A DNA stretch of 64,000 nucleotides, taken from assembly GCA_964448105.1 (NCBI GenBank), contig CAYUVK010000001.1:1-64000 (forward strand), written 5' to 3'. Below the pieces are notes generated by a model. That model had not been told where the DNA came from. It searched no databases and saw nothing but the letters and a program-made list of their open reading frames with translations. This stretch comes from CAVQBP01 sp964448105 (GTDB lineage: Bacteria; Bacteroidota; Ignavibacteria; Ignavibacteriales; Ignavibacteriaceae). Of this stretch, positions 9,008 through 17,857 are shown one piece after another; position 1 is the first letter of the stretch; the number at the start of each line of letters is the position of its first letter. The position numbers were made by a program, and so were the translations under genes.

Positions 9008-10510
9008 ATGAATAGAAAAAAAACAACACTTCATTTTCGGTACGAAAAAAGAAATTTGCTGATTACATCATGGATTATTTTGTTTGTTTTAGTAAATGTC
9101 ACGTTACTGAAAGCCCAGGACTCACTGAACAAAGCAGATGTTTTGGAAAAGATGACTTTGGCAAATGATTATTTTATGAATAAATGGCCTGATCCTACCG
9201 TGAACATCGTAACAGACAAAAGTCGGCCCAGCAATATTTGGACCCGTGCAACGTATTATGAAGGTTTAATGGCCATATACAGGATTGACCCAAAAGAAAT
9301 TTACTACAATTATGCTGTCCAGTGGGCTGAAGGCCATAGTTGGGAGCCAGCTTATGGCGGGACCACTACGCGTAATGCAGATGATCAGGCATGCGGACAA
9401 ACATATATCGAGCTATACCAGATCGATCAGCAACCGCGACGGATTGAAAAAATAAAAACGGTAATCGATAGAATGATAAACAGCAGTAAGATTGATGACT
9501 GGTGGTGGATCGACGCCTTGCAGATGGCTATGCCCGTTTTTGCAAAACTGGGCGCTGTGTATCAGGACACAACATATTTTAATAGAATGTATGATATGTA
9601 TATGTTTACCAAAACCCAGCAGGGTGATTCTGGACTTTATAATAATGAAGACCACCTGTGGTGGCGTGATAAAGATTTTGATCCGCCACATACTTCACCG
9701 AACGGTGAAGATACCTATTGGTCAAGAGGCAATGGTTGGGTGCTTGCTGCCCTTGCCCGTGTTCTGGATGTGATGCCGGATGATGCGCCGCACAGGGATG
9801 AGTACATTACAACGTTTAAAGAAATGGCTGAAGCGTTAATTGCTATTCAGCGGGAAGATGGATTCTGGAATGTAAGCCTGCATGATCCTGATGAATATGG
9901 TGGAAAGGAAACTTCGGGCACGGCTTTTTTTACATTCGGTCTCGCCTGGGGCGTAAACAACGGATTACTCACAGATTCGGTATATAAAAATGCTGCTATA
10001 AAAGGCTGGGAAGGTATGGTTAATAACGCCCTGCACGAAGATGGTTTTCTGGGCTATGTTCAAAGTACTGGAAAGCAGCCGTCTGACGGGCAGCCTGTTA
10101 CCTATGACAAAGCGCCAAACTTTGAAGATTATGGTCTAGGGGCTTTCCTGCTTGCCGGAAGTGAAATTTATAAAATAGCAGGTGGAACTACCGACATTTC
10201 ATCAGAAAATAAAACCAGAAACCTTGCAATACCAACAGTAGCCACATTGTACCCAGCATTCCCAAATCCATTCAATCCGCAAACAACGATTTCTTTTGCT
10301 ATACCAAAAGCAGCGGTTGTCAGCATCAATATTTATGATATAAATGGTCGTGTGATCAGAAAACTGGTAAATAAAAAATATCAGGCGGGTGTTCATAGGA
10401 TAATATTCGATGGAAAAAATTTAGCCAGCGGTGTTTATTTTGTTCACTCTATAATGCAGTTGCCGGGTAAACAAGCAATTTTTACAAAAAAGATAATTCT
10501 TCAGAAATAG
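9008..10510 (+). CDS. GH105 unsaturated rhamnogalacturonyl hydrolase, T9SS-secreted
   Basis: A 500 aa GH105 enzyme acting on unsaturated RG oligosaccharides. The signal peptide ends near LLKAQ (residue 36). The barrel (about 42-395) contains DDQACGQTYIELY, WWWIDALQMAMPVF with the putative catalytic Asp, and the YWSRGNGWVLAAL stretch typical of the family. The C-terminus is a T9SS sorting domain (YPAFPNPFNPQTTISF to the end). Two parts look shared: its leader and signal peptide resemble those of the PL26 genes (HFRYEKRNLLI here, HFQYEIKNRLI there), while the sorting domain is close to that of the preceding GH105. It is the shortest of the window's T9SS pectin enzymes, with no accessory CBM. 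Confidence 0.9.
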   Translation: MNRKKTTLHFRYEKRNLLITSWIILFVLVNVTLLKAQDSLNKADVLEKMTLANDYFMNKWPDPTVNIVTDKSRPSNIWTRATYYEGLMAIYRIDPKEIYYNYAVQWAEGHSWEPAYGGTTTRNADDQACGQTYIELYQIDQQPRRIEKIKTVIDRMINSSKIDDWWWIDALQMAMPVFAKLGAVYQDTTYFNRMYDMYMFTKTQQGDSGLYNNEDHLWWRDKDFDPPHTSPNGEDTYWSRGNGWVLAALARVLDVMPDDAPHRDEYITTFKEMAEALIAIQREDGFWNVSLHDPDEYGGKETSGTAFFTFGLAWGVNNGLLTDSVYKNAAIKGWEGMVNNALHEDGFLGYVQSTGKQPSDGQPVTYDKAPNFEDYGLGAFLLAGSEIYKIAGGTTDISSENKTRNLAIPTVATLYPAFPNPFNPQTTISFAIPKAAVVSINIYDINGRVIRKLVNKKYQAGVHRIIFDGKNLASGVYFVHSIMQLPGKQAIFTKKIILQK

Positions 10511-10595
10511 GTCTTGATTATAACAAACCAGATTTGATTGCTTAATGAAAGTCAGTTCTAAAAATATCCTTTTTGAAAGCAGGTTATAATTTGGA

Positions 10596-10615
10596 TTAGT
10601 CTCCTTTCGTGCGCG
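10596..10615 (+). promoter_or_regulatory. Conserved upstream box shared with the PL26 gene
   Basis: The 20-base stretch TTAGTCTCCTTTCGTGCGCG lies 40 bases before the ATG of the PL26 fragment. The complement of 24301-24320, 41 bases before the ATG of the intact PL26 gene, matches at 17 of 20 positions. Conserved sequence and spacing suggest a promoter or operator element; it may alternatively be plain duplication residue. Confidence 0.4.
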
Positions 10616-10655
10616 TATTTTGAAGGAAGCGTTAAAATAGATTGAGCAAAAACTT

Positions 10656-10950
10656 ATGAAGAGAAAAACAAGAAAAATACCAGGTCATTTATACTACAAA
10701 AAAAGAAACCGGCTGATAGCTTTAGGATGGATATTAATCATTTTCGGTATTGTACATAATTCGGTTTTTGCNNNNNNNNNNNNNNNNNNNNNNNNNNNNN
10801 NNNNNNNNNNNNNNNNNNNNNNNNNNNNNNNNNNNNNNNNNNNNNNNNNNNNNNNNNNNNNNNNNNNNNNNTGCCTGTCCGGTAGGCAGGATTGATCCAT
10901 CAACTTTTTTTGAAAAGGAAGATGGTACCATTGAAATAACGCCTCCTTAA
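10656..10950 (+). pseudogene. Truncated N-terminal fragment of a PL26 (PcRGLX/YetA-like) gene
   Basis: The first 39 residues (MKRKTRKIPG...SVFA) parallel the start of the intact PL26 gene on the other strand (MKRKTEKPSH...SVFA). After the N gap, the sequence ACPVGRIDPST corresponds to ACPAGRIDPST of that gene, then a TAA ends the frame at 10948-10950. The intact paralogue has 99 bases where this copy has 100 N; a true gap of 99 bases would put both halves in one frame and give a 97-residue product. A functional PL26 needs about 900 residues, so this is a broken copy. The stop codon lies within the left arm of a small inverted-repeat element. Confidence 0.75.
10772..10871. other. Assembly gap (100 N)
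   Basis: Exactly 100 N, the conventional length for a gap of unknown size. By comparison with the PL26 gene at 21494-24259 the missing sequence is predicted to be about 99 bases. Confidence 0.95.
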
Positions 10951-11053
10951 GGTTGCCTGCCGCCAGCAGTATTTTTATAATATAAGATTTAATGATTATA
11001 ATTTTTGATTGAACTTGAAATAAAGTTTCAGCTTGGGGGCAGGCGTACCTTAA
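10947..11053. repeat. Small inverted-repeat element (MITE-like)
   Basis: The left end TTAAGGTTGCCTGCC (10947-10961) and the right end GGCAGGCGTACCTTAA (11038-11053) are inverted repeats that differ only by a T against AC bulge. They enclose about 76 AT-rich bases without a reading frame. The size and terminal TTAA suit a miniature inverted-repeat transposable element, but only one copy is visible here, so it could also be a long-range hairpin. Confidence 0.4.
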
Positions 11054-11177
11054 TAAATAGAAGAATTATTGTTTACAATATGGTTCCTAAAGAAAAACCA
11101 ATGGTAGATGAAAATTCTTCCAGCTTTATTATTATTTTTTTATTTTGATAAATAAAAATTACAAAGGCTAAATTCAT

Positions 11178-13925
11178 ATGAAATTTTTAATTATATTGTC
11201 TCTTCTTTTTATAGCAGCGTCAATTCAGAATGATTCCAACACGGAATTGAAGCCTAAATTCAGTCATCCTCAAGTGATTCGTTATGATCATAATACTTTT
11301 TATATAGATGGTAAAGAAACCTTTGTCTACAGCGGAAGTTTTCACTACTTTCGCTGCGATCCCGGTCAATGGACAGATATACTGCAGAAAATAAAAGCTG
11401 CAGGATTCAATACTATTGATACATATATTCCCTGGAATTTTCACGAACAGGGGAAAGGCCAGATTGATCTTACTATGCTTAATAAGTTTCTCAACGATTG
11501 CCAGCAGATGGGTTTGTATGTTATAATTCGTCCTGGTCCCTATATTTGTGCAGAATGGGATGAAGGTGGTTTTCCACGGTGGTTAGCAGGAAAAGGAGTT
11601 GGATTCAGAACAGCATCACCTCAGGATATCTACTGGTCTAAGTATTGGTTCAATGAAGTTCTACCGGTAATTCGGAAGCACTTAATTACTAATGGTGGAA
11701 CTATAATTCTCTTACAAATTGAAAATGAATATGATCACTTCGGATTGCCCGACTCACAGAAAGTAGAATACCTTAAATCTCTATATCAGGATGTTATACA
11801 AAACGGCATCGATGTACCTGTTATAACATGTTGGACAAAACAAGCACGCAACAATGCCGATTCAGTGTTCTCTCAAATTATGGATGCAGTAAATGGGTAT
11901 CCCGGTTGGAATCTAGAAGGAGTACTTCCAAGAATAAAGTTACTTGAAGAACAGGAACCGGATGCACCACCAATATTTACCGAACTACAAGGCGGATGGT
12001 TTACAGCCATAGGTGATACTAAAGTTCGACATGTAAAGAAATTCAGTGCCGATCAAATTAACGCTTTAACTAAATACGTCATTGCGCAAGGTATCAAAGG
12101 GTTGAATTACTACATGCTGTATGGAGGCACAAATTTCGATTATTGGGCAGGAAAAGAAAAAACAACAAGCTATGATTATACCGCACCAATTTCCGAATGC
12201 GGAGGTTTATGGGAGAAATATTATGCAGTAAAATTAATTGGCGATTTCTTAAAATATTCAAATCCATATTTGGCAAGAAGTCACGAGATCGCTGACGGTA
12301 CAGTATCGGACAATCATGAACTTGAAACCATACTTCTCTCGGATAGAAATGTTGGCTTTCTGTTTGTAAGAAACAAAACAGGTAAACTACAGAATGCAAA
12401 TATCAAAGTTAAAATGCCTGGTAAGAATCCTAGTAATATTTCTGTTTCTATAGATTCGCTTAACACTTACTTTTTACCAATCGATCTACCAATACCTAAA
12501 GGTGGTATTCTTAATTACAGCAATGTTCAATTATCGGCACTGACTGAATATAACGGCAAACCACTTTTAATTGCCTACGGCTTACCCGGTGAAAAAGCGA
12601 TAATGGACCTAAATTCAAGAGTCTTTTCTGAAACGATACTTTCGCAAGACAGATTATATTTTTGGAACGGTGCTTATGTGTTGTTAACCTCCCGGGATCG
12701 AGCTGAACGTTCAGTCCTATTCAATATAAAAAAGGGATCGGCTGTTTTGTTGTCTGATTCTTATTTAACAATACCGGATACTAAAAACAGTAATAATATT
12801 GAATTACAAACTAAGCCTGGTCAGAATACATTTTCCTTAGTTACAACCGGAGATGTACATAAAATTCTTTTGGATGGCAAATCTATTAATTACACTAAAA
12901 CACCGACGGATAATGTAATTAATTTTACTATGGATACTCCGGAATTTTCCGCACCCGAAGTAAAATACGGAAAAATCCGTTCTAAATACGATGACGAGGC
13001 TGAAAAAAACCCTGACTTTAAAACAGTATCATACGACAGCGGCATTTACCCGTCTCTTGATAGTTTAGGTGATTACCAAAACGGCTATTACGTTTATAAG
13101 GGTAAATTTGAGATAGACGGCAAGACGGTATTAAAAGCAAGTTACTATTCCGATGATTGGCATTCGATTTACATTGATGGAAAACGAGTGAAGGATTTAA
13201 CAGGAAATACTTTTAATGACTATTCGGAAATAAATTTGTTAAAGGGTATACATGATATAAAGATAATTTTTGAAAACAAGGGAAGACCGAACACCGGATT
13301 TATGGAAGAGAAAAAAGGAATTAAATCCCTTAGTGTATTATCTTCTAAACAATACCGAACTTTAAAGGAATGGAAATTTTCAGTTCAACTGGCTGAACAA
13401 CTCAGCTCAAATCCTGCTGAAGCAGANNNNNNNNNNNNNNNNNNNNNNNNNNNNNNNNNNNNNNNNNNNNNNNNNNNNNNNNNNNNNNNNNNNNNNNNNN
13501 NNNNNNNNNNNNNNNNNNNNNNNNNNGGTGAACTATCCGGTTGGCAAAAATCTGAATATAATGATTCAGATTGGAATGTGCTACGGAAATCAGATGATTC
13601 CGGATCAAATTCAGGTATTAGATGGTACCGTACCTGGTTTAAAGTTCAGCAAATTGAAAACTGGATAGCACCATTATATATTCATGTAGCACCGACAGGA
13701 AATTTACAAATATGGCTGAATGGAAAGTTACTGGGACTCTATTTTGACGTGGGACCTCAGAATGATTTTTATATCCCAAAAGGATGGCTGAAGGAAAAAA
13801 ATTCACTGGTCTTTGTGATACGACCTGGGGGTACTGGAAACGCCGCTCCTGAATTGAAAGATTTCTCAATTCGATATTATAAAAATTATGTTGTCCAAAA
13901 GCATGAACTTAAAATCGAACAATAA
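11178..13925 (+). CDS. GH35 beta-galactosidase, secreted
   Basis: Retaining beta-galactosidase expected to strip galactose from the galactan side chains of RG-I. The signal peptide covers about residues 1-16. The TIM barrel (about 30-360) has the family motifs GSFHYFRCDPGQW, RPGPYICAEWDEGGFP, the acid/base Glu at E184 in LQIENEYDHF and the nucleophile E269 in IFTELQGGWF. The C-terminal half contains galactose-binding jelly-roll domains (DDWHSIYIDGKRV; WYRTWFKVQ). Reading continues in frame on both sides of a 100-N gap at 13427-13526, so residues around 751-783 are unknown and the true length is uncertain. There is no T9SS domain. It faces the convergent leftward operon 47 bases away. Confidence 0.9.
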   Translation: MKFLIILSLLFIAASIQNDSNTELKPKFSHPQVIRYDHNTFYIDGKETFVYSGSFHYFRCDPGQWTDILQKIKAAGFNTIDTYIPWNFHEQGKGQIDLTMLNKFLNDCQQMGLYVIIRPGPYICAEWDEGGFPRWLAGKGVGFRTASPQDIYWSKYWFNEVLPVIRKHLITNGGTIILLQIENEYDHFGLPDSQKVEYLKSLYQDVIQNGIDVPVITCWTKQARNNADSVFSQIMDAVNGYPGWNLEGVLPRIKLLEEQEPDAPPIFTELQGGWFTAIGDTKVRHVKKFSADQINALTKYVIAQGIKGLNYYMLYGGTNFDYWAGKEKTTSYDYTAPISECGGLWEKYYAVKLIGDFLKYSNPYLARSHEIADGTVSDNHELETILLSDRNVGFLFVRNKTGKLQNANIKVKMPGKNPSNISVSIDSLNTYFLPIDLPIPKGGILNYSNVQLSALTEYNGKPLLIAYGLPGEKAIMDLNSRVFSETILSQDRLYFWNGAYVLLTSRDRAERSVLFNIKKGSAVLLSDSYLTIPDTKNSNNIELQTKPGQNTFSLVTTGDVHKILLDGKSINYTKTPTDNVINFTMDTPEFSAPEVKYGKIRSKYDDEAEKNPDFKTVSYDSGIYPSLDSLGDYQNGYYVYKGKFEIDGKTVLKASYYSDDWHSIYIDGKRVKDLTGNTFNDYSEINLLKGIHDIKIIFENKGRPNTGFMEEKKGIKSLSVLSSKQYRTLKEWKFSVQLAEQLSSNPAEAXXXXXXXXXXXXXXXXXXXXXXXXXXXXXXXXXXGELSGWQKSEYNDSDWNVLRKSDDSGSNSGIRWYRTWFKVQQIENWIAPLYIHVAPTGNLQIWLNGKLLGLYFDVGPQNDFYIPKGWLKEKNSLVFVIRPGGTGNAAPELKDFSIRYYKNYVVQKHELKIEQ
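13427..13526. other. Assembly gap (100 N) inside the GH35 gene
   Basis: Exactly 100 N within the C-terminal part of the GH35 reading frame. Coding on the two sides stays in frame at this nominal length, so the true gap should be of length 1 modulo 3 if the gene is intact. Confidence 0.95.
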
Positions 13926-13972
13926 AAGTTTCAATATAGCTACAATATGAACATTATAATTAGAACAAAATT

Positions 13973-15217
13973 TTACTGCCTTTGACTTCTTGCCCTTTTT
14001 AATTTGATTACCTCAATGCCTGCATCTATCACAGCGCCTAGACCGTGCTTTTCATTCAATCGCGCCGGGCGATCATAATAGAATACCAGGTTGTCTTCAA
14101 TGCCGGTTCCGACACAAATATCCTTCACCTGTCCATCGAGTCTTATTTTGTTTTCTTTTAATCCTTCCCAGCCCCTAATAGCAATTGAACCATAACGCTC
14201 ATCAATCCATTTTTGGTTTACAGCTCGTGCGATAGAATAAATAAACATCGCAGAACAGGAAGATTCGAGATAAGAATCATTTTTATCGAGCAATTGGTGC
14301 CATAAACCATCCGCACTTTGATATTTTGCAATGCCTATAATCTGCCTCTCCAGATCCTTTATTATATCTTCTCTTCGGGGATAGTTTTCAGGTAAAAAGT
14401 TTAAAAGATGCACTTTTGCCATCATAACCCAGCCGTTGCATCTGCCCCAATGTGCCACCCCGTTTCGTTTGAGGTCGGTGTAATAACAATGGTAGTATAA
14501 TTCTTCCTTTTCATCCCAGAGGTATTTGGTAAAGTTTTTTACTTGTAGTATTGCATCATCCCAGTATTTTTTGTCGCCGGAAAATTTCCCCATTCTTGCC
14601 AGAAAAGGAACACTCATATATAAATCATCAGCCCATATTGTCATCTTGTGCGGGAATTTTCGTACCAATGTTCCATCGTCAAGTCGATCCTGTACTTCTG
14701 TGATATGTTTGGCTGTTTTTTCAATATATTCCTTATAATCGTCACGCTTAACTGTTTTGTAAACATCGATCATGCTTGCGCCCATAGCACCGCAATCATC
14801 CAACTCCTGCATTGTCCAAAGCTGCCCGAAAGGAAAAAGATAGTGTGGGCCATATTCCTTTTTGTACCGTTTCTGAAAAAATTTGTAATTATCCATTCCA
14901 AATACAACGTGAGCGGCAGCATAATCAGCGTATTTCTTTTCACCCAGAAAATTCGATAAATTAATTAATGCCATATTTAATACGCCGTCGGTATAATGCC
15001 ATTCTCCAAACGGGCTGGAAAATGTTACTTTTGCACCTTCAGGAATATCCTTTGTAGATTTATAAATTTTCCCGGTATTAACATCTTTGAAACTCAGCTC
15101 GCCGTGTTCAAGAATGTAATCCGCAACTCTTCTTACAACCAGTTCGTCAACATTGTTGTTTTGTGCGTATGTAATTGCAGTCAAAAAAATGACTAAGAAA
15201 ATTACGGTTTGTTTCAC
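13973..15217 (-). CDS. GH105/GH88-type unsaturated uronyl hydrolase, secreted
   Basis: Third GH105-type enzyme, last gene of the leftward pectin operon. The frame is open from an ATG at 15262 that overlaps the upstream gene, but a GTG at 15217 has an AGGAG (15226-15230) at ideal distance and gives a clean signal peptide (MKQTVIFLVIFLTAITYAQ); I use that start (414 aa). Key segments: PFGEWHYTDGVLNMAL, IWADDLYMSVPFLARMG with the likely catalytic Asp, HWGRCNGWVMMAKVHLL, and SSCSAMFIYSIARAV. It lacks accessory modules and a T9SS domain, so it probably stays in the periplasm and finishes oligosaccharides made by PL22, PL26 and GH28. Confidence 0.87.
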   Translation of the reverse strand: MKQTVIFLVIFLTAITYAQNNNVDELVVRRVADYILEHGELSFKDVNTGKIYKSTKDIPEGAKVTFSSPFGEWHYTDGVLNMALINLSNFLGEKKYADYAAAHVVFGMDNYKFFQKRYKKEYGPHYLFPFGQLWTMQELDDCGAMGASMIDVYKTVKRDDYKEYIEKTAKHITEVQDRLDDGTLVRKFPHKMTIWADDLYMSVPFLARMGKFSGDKKYWDDAILQVKNFTKYLWDEKEELYYHCYYTDLKRNGVAHWGRCNGWVMMAKVHLLNFLPENYPRREDIIKDLERQIIGIAKYQSADGLWHQLLDKNDSYLESSCSAMFIYSIARAVNQKWIDERYGSIAIRGWEGLKENKIRLDGQVKDICVGTGIEDNLVFYYDRPARLNEKHGLGAVIDAGIEVIKLKRARSQRQ

Positions 15218-15254
15218 TGCTTTTACTCCTTTTTTATTTTGATATAATATTAAG

Positions 15255-16607
15255 TCATTCATACTTTCGTCTCAGCCATTCCTCTGGAACCGGGATGATA
15301 CAAATATTCATAGATTTTCCGTCTTCAGAAAGCATTGCTGATTGAATCTCAATTTTAGTACCGTCAGGACTAAATGTCGGATGAGGATGATCCTTTGCAG
15401 TGGGTTTGTGTCCGGCAGAAAGCAAAATCATTTCATGTGAATGCCGGTCGATTAAGTAGATTTCCCGTGCAAAATTATCTCCTGCGACAAATCGTCCGTC
15501 TGTAGAGCCCGTCACATGCCAGAAACCACTGCCGTAAGGTATTTGTCCGGCAATAGTCATTTCTCTTGTTTTAATATTAACAATAGCAAGACCGGTGGGT
15601 TTTTCACGGGTACCCGATGGTCCCCACTCTATTTCCTGACCGGGATTGGTACCATGTACATCAGTACCCGCTGAGACATTTTCGGATGTCCCGGTAATTT
15701 TTCGATGCCCCATAATAGAAAAAGCAACTTCATCGGGGGTTATTACAACTTCGTGGGTTACCCACTCATACGGAGATTCAGGGTAAAGCGGTCTCAACCC
15801 GGTGCCATCTGAATTGACAATCCAGGTACGTTGGGGTGACTTACCACCGGTTTCCCAGCAAAAAACAATTTGTCCTGGCACCCATGGATTGCTCTGAATA
15901 TGCCCTACCTGAAAAGGAACAGAAACAACATATTTTATTTCCCCGGTTTGAATATTCATTCCGGCGATACCACCAGGCCCAGCACCCATATTACGCGGTC
16001 CGAAGTTTTCTTCTATTTTGGTACCTTTTGGCAAATGTTTCATTGCTTCATCGCGACCTACACGAAACCAGATCCATTTCTCATCGGCATCTAATGCCAT
16101 ATCACCGCTTGCTTTTAACTCGGGTGGCAGTGATCCGCAAACTCGTTGATATTCCGGCGCATGTTTTAAAGTACCAGATTTACTGTCGGCAAATAGCCTG
16201 GCTAAATTTACTTCTATAATATCCCGTGAATCTTTTTTATCCGGCGACATCCGCATATAATATAACTTCATAGATTTCCTGGCAACATTAAGTGTTCCCC
16301 GATAACCTCCTTCAGTAACCTGAACTATTTCACCTGATTTTTCATTTACTGCCATAGCTTCACCTTTTACCCGCGCGGACCTGAAAACAACCCATTCACC
16401 GTCTGATGTCCATTGGTTGTGCGTCGGATATATTTTGGAATCACCTGCGGGTGTGCTTGTTAAGAATATTAATTCAACGCCGGTCACCGGATCGGTTACA
16501 ACCTTTCGCTCGGATGGAAAACGAGTACCGATTTGAGCTTTTATAGTAGAACACATCAACACAACCATTATCCCCACTATTAACAACATCATACTTTTTG
16601 TTTCCAT
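15255..16607 (-). CDS. PL22 oligogalacturonate lyase-like beta-propeller
   Basis: A 450 aa secreted seven-bladed propeller related to oligogalacturonate lyase (PL22), which splits short pectic oligosaccharides by beta-elimination. A signal peptide occupies about residues 1-24. Recognisable motifs are PTHNQWTSDGEWVVFRS, VGHIQSNPWVPGQIVFCWETGG, THEVVITPDEVAFSIMGH and DHPHPTFSPDGTKI; the conserved histidines in these loops are the expected metal and catalytic positions. The genuine cytoplasmic Ogl has no export signal, so this one probably works in the periplasm, perhaps on rhamnogalacturonan oligomers. SD-like AGGA precedes the ATG. The GTG of the GH105 gene follows 37 bases after its stop. Confidence 0.8.
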   Translation of the reverse strand: METKSMMLLIVGIMVVLMCSTIKAQIGTRFPSERKVVTDPVTGVELIFLTSTPAGDSKIYPTHNQWTSDGEWVVFRSARVKGEAMAVNEKSGEIVQVTEGGYRGTLNVARKSMKLYYMRMSPDKKDSRDIIEVNLARLFADSKSGTLKHAPEYQRVCGSLPPELKASGDMALDADEKWIWFRVGRDEAMKHLPKGTKIEENFGPRNMGAGPGGIAGMNIQTGEIKYVVSVPFQVGHIQSNPWVPGQIVFCWETGGKSPQRTWIVNSDGTGLRPLYPESPYEWVTHEVVITPDEVAFSIMGHRKITGTSENVSAGTDVHGTNPGQEIEWGPSGTREKPTGLAIVNIKTREMTIAGQIPYGSGFWHVTGSTDGRFVAGDNFAREIYLIDRHSHEMILLSAGHKPTAKDHPHPTFSPDGTKIEIQSAMLSEDGKSMNICIIPVPEEWLRRKYE

Positions 16608-16718
16608 TTTTTAATTCCTGCTTTGGGTTTGATTAATAATTTCCGCAAATGTTTTTATCACACCAGAATATCGGTCTTTATATATTCAATTCTTCGATCC
16701 CTCAATCTATTTCATTAT

Positions 16719-17792
16719 CTATTTCACAGCTACATCCCAAACTTTGGAACGGCGCGATTTCCCGGCAGGACCTTCAACCCAAAGCACGACAACATATTTT
16801 CCGGCGTCTTTGTATTGATGGATCGGATTTTGTTCTTCGGAAGTGGTTCCGTCGCCAAAATCCCATTTCCAGGAATTAATCTTCCCTTCCGATTGATCTA
16901 TAAAAGCCACCATGCGCCTGTTCATATCGACTACCTTAAACGACCAGTTAGCTTCAATTGGTTTCCTGAACCGATCTTCCAACGGCATTAATTTAAATGG
17001 CAAAAGATATGAAGCATTTCCATACATGGTGTGCTCTTTAGATAGATTCCAAAAACCATTATTGCTTTTATTGTTAACGTCGTCGTAGTCAATAATTGCC
17101 CAGCACAAACCAACATTTTTGTTTTCAGTCAGAATAGACTTCACCGCACGCGACGGATCATTACCTGCATAATCGAACGGCATGATCCAAAACTCCAGAG
17201 TCAATTTTCCGGATTCCCCCGGTTTGAAATTGTATTTACAAGCCGAGTTGGCATACGGCAATTCCTTGACCCATGGCTGGCTGCCCCATACCAACGTCCA
17301 ATCCTTTCCTTCTGCAGGTGTGAAAATATGATAATTCTGGGCTTGCACTCCATGAAACGAAAAGTATGCATCCATGATGTCCAAATCCTTATTGGGATGA
17401 AAACGGTCAATAAACGGCCCGCCCGATTGATCGCCATCTACCACCAGTTCGAAGGTATCGTTATGCAGATCGGGCAAAGAGAAATCCCAATAGTCATCGT
17501 AGGCTTTATATAGAAAATACAAGCGATCCATACCTTTCACCCAGCCCACTTTCACCTTTACATTAAGATTTTTGGGATCAGCTTTCTCGTGTTTGCCGCT
17601 GTCATCCCACAACTGATCCATACCAACGGTAAAACTGTCGGGAACAATATTCCAATCATCGCCATTTCCGTCAATCCGCGGAATTTGATTGGAAGGGAAC
17701 TGAAAGATTTTGTAACTGCGTTTTTCCTGTGCCCAAGAATTCTGAATTAGAAAGAGTAAAAAGATAACATAAACAACTTGCTTAACTTTCAT
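16719..17792 (-). CDS. Secreted CBM9-like and PKD domain protein
   Basis: 357 aa with a signal peptide (cleavage near SWA-QEK). Residues about 30-260 form a CBM9-like carbohydrate-binding fold (IPRIDGNGDDWNIVPDSF, LYFLYKAYDDYWDF, NDTFELVVDGDQSGG). Residues about 280-357 are a PKD domain with the hallmark WDFGDGTTSEEQNPIHQY. No catalytic domain and no T9SS signature is visible. It sits between PL22 and GH28 genes in the leftward operon and is most simply a glycan-binding protein helping to retain RG-I fragments. A direct catalytic role cannot be excluded. Confidence 0.75.
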   Translation of the reverse strand: MKVKQVVYVIFLLFLIQNSWAQEKRSYKIFQFPSNQIPRIDGNGDDWNIVPDSFTVGMDQLWDDSGKHEKADPKNLNVKVKVGWVKGMDRLYFLYKAYDDYWDFSLPDLHNDTFELVVDGDQSGGPFIDRFHPNKDLDIMDAYFSFHGVQAQNYHIFTPAEGKDWTLVWGSQPWVKELPYANSACKYNFKPGESGKLTLEFWIMPFDYAGNDPSRAVKSILTENKNVGLCWAIIDYDDVNNKSNNGFWNLSKEHTMYGNASYLLPFKLMPLEDRFRKPIEANWSFKVVDMNRRMVAFIDQSEGKINSWKWDFGDGTTSEEQNPIHQYKDAGKYVVVLWVEGPAGKSRRSKVWDVAVK

Positions 17793-17857
17793 TTTATTTT
17801 CCCATTTTCAGTTGCAACGTACTGTCATTGATTTCCAAATTGTACGTCTGAATCATA

